Positions 25,584 to 32,191 of a DNA stretch of 32,191 bases are shown in pieces (position 1 is the first letter of the stretch; each line of letters starts with the position of its first letter). The stretch is from a virus. The stretch covers positions 1 through 32,191 of IMG/VR virus record IMGVR_UViG_3300032313_001250, one strand, 5' to 3'. A model generated the notes under the pieces. It saw only the letters and a program-made list of their open reading frames with translations. It had not been told where the DNA came from and ran no database searches. The position numbers were made by a program, and so were the translations under genes.

Positions 25584-25874
25584 TTATTTTTTATTATATG
25601 TACCTTTTTTGTATTCTGCTTTTTCTGTATTCTTTACAAATTGTTTTCCCTTACGAGAACCAGCAGCTTTTTTCTTAGAGGTTTTAGCAAGTTCGGCTTT
25701 AGATAATGATTGAGCTTTTTTACGAGGTAAACACCTAGTTGTAGCCCCACCTTTTTTCATCGTTCCACAAGGACCAGTAATATTACCTTGAGTATCAATA
25801 CGCACCCAGTCCTCTTTTTTAAACCAGTCACGTAATGATTCAGATACTAATTCTTGTAAACGATTTATATCCAT
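25584..25874 (-). CDS. Small very basic conserved phage protein
   Basis: 96 aa with a high Lys/Arg content. The N-terminal helix MDINRLQELVSESLRDWFKK acts like the tags of the neighbours. The core VRIDTQGNITGPCGTMKKGG and RCLPRKKAQSLSKAELAKT is a conserved block in T4-type phages (a small domain of unknown function with two Cys, C36 and C48). The C-terminus is a run of Lys and Gly suited to binding DNA. A DNA-associated internal head protein is a plausible role. It shares the TAATG overlap with its upstream neighbour. Confidence 0.7.
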   Translation of the reverse strand: MDINRLQELVSESLRDWFKKEDWVRIDTQGNITGPCGTMKKGGATTRCLPRKKAQSLSKAELAKTSKKKAAGSRKGKQFVKNTEKAEYKKGTYNKK

Positions 25875-27025
25875 TATTTTTTCTTTTTTTTACCTGACAT
25901 TTGGCCTTTACATACTTTTGATGCGCGACCCATTAAATAAGCAGAATGTTTTTCTCCTCCTCCTCCTTCAGATTTAGGTTTTTTTCTCTTTTCAACATAT
26001 GCTTTACCTGCAGGACATAGTTCCTCGTTAATTTTATCTAAAGCTTCGGAAATTCTTTCCTCTAATGGTTTGTACCCAGAACCATAAGGTGCTGCTTTAC
26101 CATCGTGATTAGGGGCAACATTTTCTTCTGTTTTTTCAGTAGTACCTACAATCTCTTCATAATCATCTATTTGTAAAATACCTCTTTCTTTACCTAATTT
26201 GTTTGCCTTTTCGGTAACATCATGTAAATCTAAATCTTGTTCCGCATCTTCTCTAGCGTATTCTAACATACGAAGGAATAAAGGAATATCCATTGTAATT
26301 GTATCTACTTTATCTTCTGATTTGGCTTCATTCATGGATGATTTTACATCTTCGGGATAAACAAACATTTTGTATTTTAATTTTTTATCTAAAAGTTCTA
26401 TATCATATCCAAACACATCTTCCATTACATCACTATACATTGACCTACCACTTTTACTTACTTTTATAATTTCCCATTTGTTATCTACAATTCCATTTCT
26501 TATTTCGTAAGGTAAATTTTCTGGGAAATTTTTTAATTCAACAACATCACCAATTTTAAAATGTGAACTTTTAGCTTCATTCATTGATTTTGATTGTTTT
26601 ACAGCACTTCCTAAATTAAATTCATAAACAATCCTATTAAACTTATCATAAAATTCATTTGATTTATTATTTGGTCTATAAATTGCTTCAAATGGTTTAA
26701 AATTATTACCTGACATTTCGTATTTAACACCTAAAGCATCTAATTTCTTTTTAGCCATGTCAATAGCTGTTTCTTCTTTAGCTTCATTTAAATCAATAGA
26801 TCTATATAATCCATCTTTACTTTTTTTATCTTTATCTTCTAAAGCTTTTTTAAATTCCTCTGCTTTCTTTTTAGCATTGTCGGGAGCACCTTTAGGATCA
26901 TTTTTAAATACTTTAGAGTATTTTTTATAATCTCTATCAGTCCAAACTACTTTGTAGCTATTTTCTGTTTTAGCTTCTTCTAAAGATTTAGAAAAGAATT
27001 CTTGTATTTTTTTAATATCGTTCAT
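25874..27025 (-). CDS. Beads-on-a-string protein with four [LM]xEAK linkers
   Basis: 383 aa. Four near-identical linkers occur: LEEAK (15-19), LNEAK (79-83), MNEAK (148-152) and MNEAK (231-235), separated by 64, 69 and 83 residues. Each follows Ser/Asp-Leu or Ser-Met. Between them lie small modules: YKVVWTDRDYKKYSKVF, a 69-residue alpha/beta module with FKPFEAIYRPNNKSNEFYDK, and a KOW/SH3-like beta module (FKIGDVVELKNFPENLPYE). The C-terminal module has INEELCPAGKAYVEKRK and AYLMGRASKVCKGQMSG, ending in a Lys tail. If the linkers are cut after Glu by the gp21 protease, this is a polyprotein. No enzyme signature is recognised. Confidence 0.75.
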   Translation of the reverse strand: MNDIKKIQEFFSKSLEEAKTENSYKVVWTDRDYKKYSKVFKNDPKGAPDNAKKKAEEFKKALEDKDKKSKDGLYRSIDLNEAKEETAIDMAKKKLDALGVKYEMSGNNFKPFEAIYRPNNKSNEFYDKFNRIVYEFNLGSAVKQSKSMNEAKSSHFKIGDVVELKNFPENLPYEIRNGIVDNKWEIIKVSKSGRSMYSDVMEDVFGYDIELLDKKLKYKMFVYPEDVKSSMNEAKSEDKVDTITMDIPLFLRMLEYAREDAEQDLDLHDVTEKANKLGKERGILQIDDYEEIVGTTEKTEENVAPNHDGKAAPYGSGYKPLEERISEALDKINEELCPAGKAYVEKRKKPKSEGGGGEKHSAYLMGRASKVCKGQMSGKKKKK

Positions 27026-27639
27026 TATTTTTTCTTATTTAAATATTCATCAAGTAAAGTACCAATCACACCCGCTTTCTGTCGTATAAATATCCAATCC
27101 TCTTTAGTAAATTTATATTCCTCATTATACGAAACAGCTAATGCTCCTATAAAACGATCTTGTAAATCATTTAAGGCAATCATATAAAATGATTGGGTAC
27201 CAAAAGGTTTTGTAACTGAGGATAAATCATAATCATCCTTAGTAAAGTCCGATATAGCTATTTCACCATCGGAATACAAAGTAGACATAGCTTTAGGAAA
27301 TAAAGATACAGGAATATTTTGAAATGTATGTTGGATTGGAATTAAACCGGGAATACATTTTTCATAAAAAATTGAAAACTTTTGTATTGATTTTCCTGTA
27401 GGATAAAAATGACCTCCATTATGAAATTGGGCAACCCATACTCTATCTGCCTCCATTTCATCTAAAAGGTGGATAACTTGTTCATCAACTAAGCTATTTA
27501 ATTCAATGGCCTCATCTACTGGATCTTTAGGGGTGGATTTGGTTTCAAATTTTTTCTTAGCCCATGCTACAGCAATAGGCCCAAAAACGGCGGTAATCAA
27601 AGCTACCGAAATTGTAGTTAATACAGTTAGTGGTTCCAT
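27025..27639 (-). CDS. Membrane-anchored GAF-domain protein
   Basis: 204 aa when started at ATG 27639. The longer frame to 27717 would overlap the upstream gene by 79 bases, whereas 27639 gives the TAATG overlap usual here, and it places a clean transmembrane helix at the N-terminus (LTVLTTISVALITAVFGPIAV, about 4-24). Residues about 60-195 form a GAF-like alpha/beta domain with RVWVAQFHNGGHFYPTGKS, FSIFYEKCIPG, NIPVSLFPKA, and DRFIGALAVSYNEEYKFTKE. GAF domains sense small molecules or mediate dimers; no ligand is predicted. A holin-like or membrane-sensor role is conceivable. Similar phage proteins exist without experimental function (from memory). Confidence 0.72.
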   Translation of the reverse strand: MEPLTVLTTISVALITAVFGPIAVAWAKKKFETKSTPKDPVDEAIELNSLVDEQVIHLLDEMEADRVWVAQFHNGGHFYPTGKSIQKFSIFYEKCIPGLIPIQHTFQNIPVSLFPKAMSTLYSDGEIAISDFTKDDYDLSSVTKPFGTQSFYMIALNDLQDRFIGALAVSYNEEYKFTKEDWIFIRQKAGVIGTLLDEYLNKKK

Positions 27640-28208
27640 TATTTTCTTAATGATTTTAAATATTCTAATGCTTCTTGTTTTTGTCTTAATAATTGTTCCT
27701 TTCCAGAACCATCCCATTTTTCAACATCTCCTTGTTCTGTTATAAAGGATTCTTTAGCATTAATAAAATCTTCAAACCAAATTTCGAAATCTTTGGACAA
27801 CCCTTCTATGTAATCATTTGTAACTTCTTTTTCTACTTGTTCTAATTTATTTTCTTGACGTAATTTATGTTCGGTCATAACCTGACAGTTAAAGCAGTGA
27901 CCATACATTACATACCATCTTTTATCAAGATGGGGTTTCATACTTTTACTACAAGTAGGACAAAACACAGGTAAAATTATACCCTTTTTAGCGTTATCTA
28001 ATTTAGTTATATTTTGTTTAATACCATTTTTAATGGTCCAGTTACGACCATCTTCATCCCAGATATCTCCTTCACTATGAAATTCTTTAGCTTTATTATA
28101 ACCAGTCCCCATCGTGGTACGATCACCGTATTTACCCGTAACTAGGTTACGCATACGTTCAACATCACGTTGTTTGAACTCTTTTTTCAGAACTGTATCT
28201 TTTTTCAT
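27639..28208 (-). CDS. Zinc-ribbon conserved T4-type phage protein
   Basis: 189 aa. RDVERMRNLVTGKYGDRT (14-31) and EGDIWDEDGRNWTIKNGIKQ (46-65) are conserved in T4-type phages. A four-cysteine ribbon CPTC-x18-CFNC (Cys83, 86, 105, 108) follows, then a helical Glu/Lys-rich C-terminus. A role in nucleic acid or protein binding is likely from the ribbon. The function is otherwise unknown. It has no obvious N-terminal tag and ends in the TAATG overlap with the GAF gene. Confidence 0.75.
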   Translation of the reverse strand: MKKDTVLKKEFKQRDVERMRNLVTGKYGDRTTMGTGYNKAKEFHSEGDIWDEDGRNWTIKNGIKQNITKLDNAKKGIILPVFCPTCSKSMKPHLDKRWYVMYGHCFNCQVMTEHKLRQENKLEQVEKEVTNDYIEGLSKDFEIWFEDFINAKESFITEQGDVEKWDGSGKEQLLRQKQEALEYLKSLRK

Positions 28209-28916
28209 TTATTTTTTCTTATATTCAAATAATAAGATTTCTTTCAATTCTGATTTTTTTAGTTTGCCTGTTCTTTTTAATTTTTCCATCAAATCGGTTA
28301 CTCTATGAGGTATATCAAAATTATTACTGTTAGGTGCTCTGCCTGGGATCATGTCTTGGGGATTGATTTCCTCTTCATCAGGTATTTCTAATTGGGAAGG
28401 ATCATAATCAGCATAATCAATCTCTACATTAAATCTATTAGCATAAGTATCAAATTCCTCACTTGCCATAAAATCAGAAAGTTCATCCTCGGTTGAAAAA
28501 TATCCTGTATCTCCTAAATCTGTTATAAATTTAGAAAACTCTGAACGTGGTTCATAGCTCATAGGAAACGATTTGTCCTTATATTTAAAAAATATAGTAG
28601 CTAAACGTTTATCTAAAGCTTCTTTTAAACCAAGATTTTCCTTAACGGCTTTTAATGTTGGTTTATCTTTAGTAACAGTAGTTACTTTATTACGAGTAGC
28701 AATATCTTTAATTTTGGATGCTAATGAGGCAGCAGATGATTCTTTGGTTTTAATATCAATTACCATTTTACCATCAACACCTGCTTTAATATCTAATTTA
28801 CCATCTGGAAAATCTTTTTTCCATTCTTTAGACATTTTTACTTTTACCTCATCGGCAGTTGCTTTAGCTTTATCTCCTGATAATACTAGTCTTTTATATG
28901 TAATTGGTTGTGCCAT
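28209..28916 (-). CDS. Modular protein with C-terminal tag (unknown)
   Basis: 235 aa. An N-terminal alpha/beta module (1-85) has YKRLVLSGDKAKATADEVKV and KMVIDIKTKESSAASLASKI. LKEA (97-100) marks the boundary to a second module with RLATIFFKYKDKSFPMSYEP and an acidic region rich in Asp and Tyr. The extreme C-terminus, LKKSELKEILLFEYKKK (219-235), is the tag sequence found at N-termini elsewhere in the block, here placed last. No catalytic motif is seen. Confidence 0.65.
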   Translation of the reverse strand: MAQPITYKRLVLSGDKAKATADEVKVKMSKEWKKDFPDGKLDIKAGVDGKMVIDIKTKESSAASLASKIKDIATRNKVTTVTKDKPTLKAVKENLGLKEALDKRLATIFFKYKDKSFPMSYEPRSEFSKFITDLGDTGYFSTEDELSDFMASEEFDTYANRFNVEIDYADYDPSQLEIPDEEEINPQDMIPGRAPNSNNFDIPHRVTDLMEKLKRTGKLKKSELKEILLFEYKKK

Positions 28917-28918
28917 AA

Positions 28919-29464
28919 TTATAGTCCTATGTTTTGTAGTTGTTTAATTGTATCTTGTGTGCTTGTATGTAGAATTCCTATACCACCTTGACTTCTCCAT
29001 TGGTCAATATTATCAGGGCGGTCGTCAATAAGTATTCGATTTCCCTTAGAGTAATTCTTTTTTTTATCAGCTGATGCTAAAATTAATTCTACTCCTGGGA
29101 GGTTATTTTTTACCCATAATCTTTTACCTAAACGAGAGGCAGGATTTCTAGAGGGGGCTGAAAGTAATTTAGGGGTATATTTAGAAATATAATCCCAAAG
29201 TTGTTTTCCATCGGACATCCAGTCAATCCCTACCCAAAATTTTACTTTATTTTCAACATCTATTAAATTCCAAAACTTTTCTATACCATATTTGTTTTGG
29301 TATTGAGAGGCAGATAAACGTTCAGGATTAAGTTCTTTAAAACGTTTTTCAAAATCAGTTAAAACGCCATCCATATCACAATACAATTCATAGTGAGGAA
29401 AAGGTTCAGCAGGAACTGCTTCTTCTTCTTTTAATTGCTTATATAAATCTGTTAGCTTATACAT
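28919..29464 (-). CDS. HAD-superfamily 5'-nucleotidase-like phosphatase with N-terminal tag
   Basis: 181 aa. After a tag-like leader (MYKLTDLYKQLKEEEAVPAE) comes HAD motif I, YCDMDGVLTDF, with the nucleophile Asp30 and general acid Asp32. Motif II is LLSAPS (Ser102) and motif IV is ILIDDRPDNI (Asp147-Asp148). The architecture suits the NT5C-like 5'(3')-deoxyribonucleotidase group or a generic small HAD phosphatase acting on (deoxy)nucleotides. It starts inside the end of the upstream large gene (8-base overlap, GATGTATAA). The tag suggests packaging in the head; that is inference. Confidence 0.82.
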   Translation of the reverse strand: MYKLTDLYKQLKEEEAVPAEPFPHYELYCDMDGVLTDFEKRFKELNPERLSASQYQNKYGIEKFWNLIDVENKVKFWVGIDWMSDGKQLWDYISKYTPKLLSAPSRNPASRLGKRLWVKNNLPGVELILASADKKKNYSKGNRILIDDRPDNIDQWRSQGGIGILHTSTQDTIKQLQNIGL

Positions 29465-32191
29465 CTTTTCTTTTTAATACTACAAATCGACCTTTACCTT
29501 GAGGGGTATTAAATTCAAGATTAACATCTTTTCTAAAATACCCAGGTATTCTATTATATTTGTTGTCTGTTAAATTAGCATATATTGTATGATAGTTTTT
29601 ATCTCCTATATTATCCATTGAAGCTATACCAATATAATCAGGTTCGTCAGTTTCAGCAAGATCTAATATAATTTTATACATTGTATTTAAAATTTTTATA
29701 TAATCTTCTTTAGTTGTATCACCTGTGGGGGTAGAAATAGGATTATTTTTAGGATGAAATTCTACATTATAAAATTCTTTATTGTCATTATATGGACTTT
29801 TTATTCTGTAGATATCATAAGTGTATACTTTATTTCCTGCTCGGAACATACCCTTATATAAATCACCTTCTATTTCAGCTGCATTGTTTTTTGATAAAGT
29901 AATTTCATGGAGAGATTCACGTAACTTATCTACAAATGTTTTGGGATAATTAAATTTAGGTATATCAATAAACAATTCATTAACATTATTTTTTATTTTA
30001 TCCTCCCAATTACGTAACATCATATTTCCTTTCTCGTATGCCTCTCTTTCAATTTCATCTAAATCCCCACCCTCATTTGTGTTAGTTGTAGTTATATTAC
30101 TTAACTTTCCATTAAGATTTTGTTCGTGATGAATCATTTCATGAGCAAAAGATCGTAATATATCTTTTGGGTGTCTGCCAAAAGTATATAAGGTGATTGA
30201 TTTATTGGATGGATCATAGTAAGCAGTCTTACCCAAAAGATCGGATGCATTTTCTTTGTCATCCTTTATAACCTTTATTTTTGGCAATGGTTTTATATTC
30301 ATTCCATTGTCTATCATGTACTTAGATAAAGATACGAAATTTCCCTGTGGATTCCAACCCTTTGTCAAATCTCTTCCAACCTCTTTTCCAAATTGTTTTG
30401 CCAATTCATTTAAACCAAAAGGATCTGATATAGGGGTATTATCGTATCCACACTTATGACAAATATATAAATCATCTCCACCATCCTCTTTATCCCATTT
30501 CCAACCACAATTATCACAAATAACTTGAGTAGCAGTTACTAATTCTTCTAAATTATTAGAATCCATATTTTCACTTATAACAGGAACTTGTTTTGTATCC
30601 TCTACATCATTAAAATCTTTAGGATATTGTTTATTAATTCCACTAATAATAATATCTTCATTATTTGTATTAACATCAAATGTAGAAGGAGATACGTTTA
30701 TAAAATAATTTTTATAATATTCTAATCTATCAAAAGTATCTGAATTAGTTTGTTGGTTTTCATTTGTTTTTTGTTTACGTAATCGTTCTGTCTTCTTTTT
30801 AGACATTTCTTTACGTGATTCAATATAATCTAATCCTCTTTTTAAACGAGCTTTTACCTCAGGATCTTTTGCTTTACCATAAGCAGCTCTTACTCGTTGA
30901 TGTATTAAATTAATTACCTGGGATTGGCGAGCATGTGGTTTAGATTTAAATGATGTTTTGTTTAGAGTATCAACTATATCCTCTTTAGTTTTAAATTTAA
31001 TACCTACTGTATCCTTTGGGTTTTCATCTGTGTATAATCTACGAGATGATCCTTCAGGTTTTTTACCCGTTCCTTTTTTAGGATCAGCTTCATTAATAGC
31101 ATCAGGTAAAAGAGCGACTACTCCATCTCCATATAATTCAGAGCGAATAGGTTCAAATTTAACACCCGGTATTGCTTTAGAAATAAAAGCTTTATATAAA
31201 TTATCTCTTTGAGTACCAAAATCTTCAGATGATTTTTTAGATGGGTAATAAGTAATACCTTTAGTTTTGGATTTTTTAAGATATTTTTTTATTATATCTA
31301 CTATAGTAGCCATCACTTTATACATTTCTCCTTTATTGACTACTATTTTAGATGAAGAACCTTTAGCATCTTTTAATTTAGCTGAGAATTCTATATTAAG
31401 GATTGGGATTCCTTGGTATGTATCTGTTGTTACGTCTACATTATATTGTGTTTCGCTATCTGTTATGAATCGAATATAAACAGAATAACCTTCTATATCA
31501 ACTTCTTCCCATTTATATGGTTTAAGATTTGCCTCCCCTACTTCATTTATTAAATTTTTTTTATAAATTTCTATATATTCATCACCTTTAGCATTTTTAC
31601 CTTCTTTAGCATCATAATCAGATAATTTAGATAAATTCTTTTTAATGTAAGCAGCATAAAATTTACCCCGTTTAGAATCTAATTTAGATCCGGTATCAAC
31701 ATCACTTTTAGGAGCAACTTGTAAGGATACTAAATTACCTCCAGAGGCATTTACGTTGTCAATAAAATCAAAAATAATTTTTGTTACTGTAGATAATACT
31801 GAAAATTGTTCATTTAGGTTAGAGGTTTTTTCTTCTGTATCTCCTTCAATATTAAAACCAACCGCAGCATATGTTTTGTATGGAGGACCCGGTTTCCAGT
31901 TTGGGTTTCCGGCAATATTAGCATATCTTTTACGTTCCATTACTACATGAAACCTGACATCATAATTACCTTTATCGGTTTTAAATTTATATACTAGTTT
32001 AGTATCAAAATATGTAGCTGAAGTATTAGTTTCATGAAACTTTTTAGCAACATCTACTAATTTACTTGGATCTATATCAGATGTAAAAGGATATACTTTA
32101 GCACTCGCATCACCAATTTCATTCATAAAAGCAGATGGGGTAACATATGAACTTAGTTTTAAAGCTTTTAACAATAAAGCAACTAAAGAAC
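29457..32191 (-). CDS. Large multidomain protein: three repeat domains, zinc ribbon, HExxH protease (5' end outside window)
   Basis: The frame is open to the right edge: codons S-L-V-A-L precede the TTG at 32174, so TTG is not a credible start and the true start lies beyond 32191. Numbered from 32174, there are three copies of an alpha/beta module (about 18-182, 209-340, 756-900), two of them opening with NE[IV]G[DE]A...[KP]xY. Between them lie a Lys-rich region (380-470), a zinc ribbon CDNC/CHKC (Cys553, 556, 572, 575), and a metalloprotease-like segment ILRSFAHEMIHHEQ with HEMIH at 678-682 and a downstream DEIEREAYEKGN that could supply the third ligand. INEA (359-362) is a candidate cut site. 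The HExxH block is recurrent in T4-type phages. I infer a virion or head-internal multidomain protein. Confidence 0.75.
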   Translation of the reverse strand, partial: SLVALLLKALKLSSYVTPSAFMNEIGDASAKVYPFTSDIDPSKLVDVAKKFHETNTSATYFDTKLVYKFKTDKGNYDVRFHVVMERKRYANIAGNPNWKPGPPYKTYAAVGFNIEGDTEEKTSNLNEQFSVLSTVTKIIFDFIDNVNASGGNLVSLQVAPKSDVDTGSKLDSKRGKFYAAYIKKNLSKLSDYDAKEGKNAKGDEYIEIYKKNLINEVGEANLKPYKWEEVDIEGYSVYIRFITDSETQYNVDVTTDTYQGIPILNIEFSAKLKDAKGSSSKIVVNKGEMYKVMATIVDIIKKYLKKSKTKGITYYPSKKSSEDFGTQRDNLYKAFISKAIPGVKFEPIRSELYGDGVVALLPDAINEADPKKGTGKKPEGSSRRLYTDENPKDTVGIKFKTKEDIVDTLNKTSFKSKPHARQSQVINLIHQRVRAAYGKAKDPEVKARLKRGLDYIESRKEMSKKKTERLRKQKTNENQQTNSDTFDRLEYYKNYFINVSPSTFDVNTNNEDIIISGINKQYPKDFNDVEDTKQVPVISENMDSNNLEELVTATQVICDNCGWKWDKEDGGDDLYICHKCGYDNTPISDPFGLNELAKQFGKEVGRDLTKGWNPQGNFVSLSKYMIDNGMNIKPLPKIKVIKDDKENASDLLGKTAYYDPSNKSITLYTFGRHPKDILRSFAHEMIHHEQNLNGKLSNITTTNTNEGGDLDEIEREAYEKGNMMLRNWEDKIKNNVNELFIDIPKFNYPKTFVDKLRESLHEITLSKNNAAEIEGDLYKGMFRAGNKVYTYDIYRIKSPYNDNKEFYNVEFHPKNNPISTPTGDTTKEDYIKILNTMYKIILDLAETDEPDYIGIASMDNIGDKNYHTIYANLTDNKYNRIPGYFRKDVNLEFNTPQGKGRFVVLKRKDV

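Noticed and set aside
27640-27717. Upstream extension of the GAF protein to 27717
   Set aside because: It would overlap the zinc-ribbon gene by 79 bases and put a basic stretch ahead of the membrane helix. ATG 27639 fits the TAATG pattern.
32172-32174. TTG start of the large right-edge ORF
   Set aside because: The frame stays open upstream to the window edge, so the start is simply outside.

Overview
The window is a stretch of a virulent T4-type (gp20/gp21/gp22/gp23/gp17) contractile-tailed phage genome. It is AT-rich. Every gene I accept lies on the minus strand, so transcription runs from the right edge to the left edge. Genes are packed with spacers of a few bases, and at least seven junctions share the one-base stop/start overlap TAATG. 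Clear Shine-Dalgarno sequences are mostly absent, and the most strongly expressed genes (scaffold, capsid) have A-rich leaders. Together with the Ala-Ser-Tyr-rich fibre repeats, this points to a host in the Bacteroidota. That host call is an inference. Stop codons are almost all TAA, and the standard bacterial code fits.

In transcription order, the right half (about 32191 to 15666) is an accessory block of small or modular proteins of mostly unknown function. It holds a large multidomain protein with a zinc ribbon and an HExxH protease motif, a HAD nucleotidase, a GAF-domain membrane protein, zinc-ribbon and cysteine-cluster proteins, a cupin-like protein, a FAD-dependent dehydrogenase and a NadR-like P-loop kinase. 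The left half is the virion assembly block: terminase (17), portal (20), three conserved genes in the prohead-core position, prohead protease (21), scaffold (22), major capsid protein (23). A metabolic insert follows (amidinotransferase-fold enzyme, phosphatidylserine decarboxylase, PhoH), then neck and tail-completion genes (13, 14, 15), a C1q-like fibre protein and the start of a coiled-coil protein cut by the left edge. Compared with T4, the 13-14-15 group lies downstream of gene 23, and genes 18/19 are not between 17 and 20.

The most interesting signal is in the right half. Many unrelated proteins share a short amphipathic N-terminal segment of the type M-K-x-x-[ED]-[FL]-K-x-[FLI]-[IL]-K-E, and their modules are joined at short [ILMF]-x-E-A linkers such as MNEAK. 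Both resemble the T4 capsid-targeting peptide and the cleavage sites of the gp21 prohead protease, and a gp21 homologue is encoded here. My hypothesis is that this block encodes a set of head-packaged, protease-processed (polyprotein-like) proteins delivered with the DNA.

Other notable points are the intact active-site residues in the translationally coupled amidinotransferase/Psd pair, one gene interrupted by a single in-frame TGA, a scaffold-capsid unit bracketed by terminators, and a recurrent ATATTTATAAC element immediately upstream of start codons.
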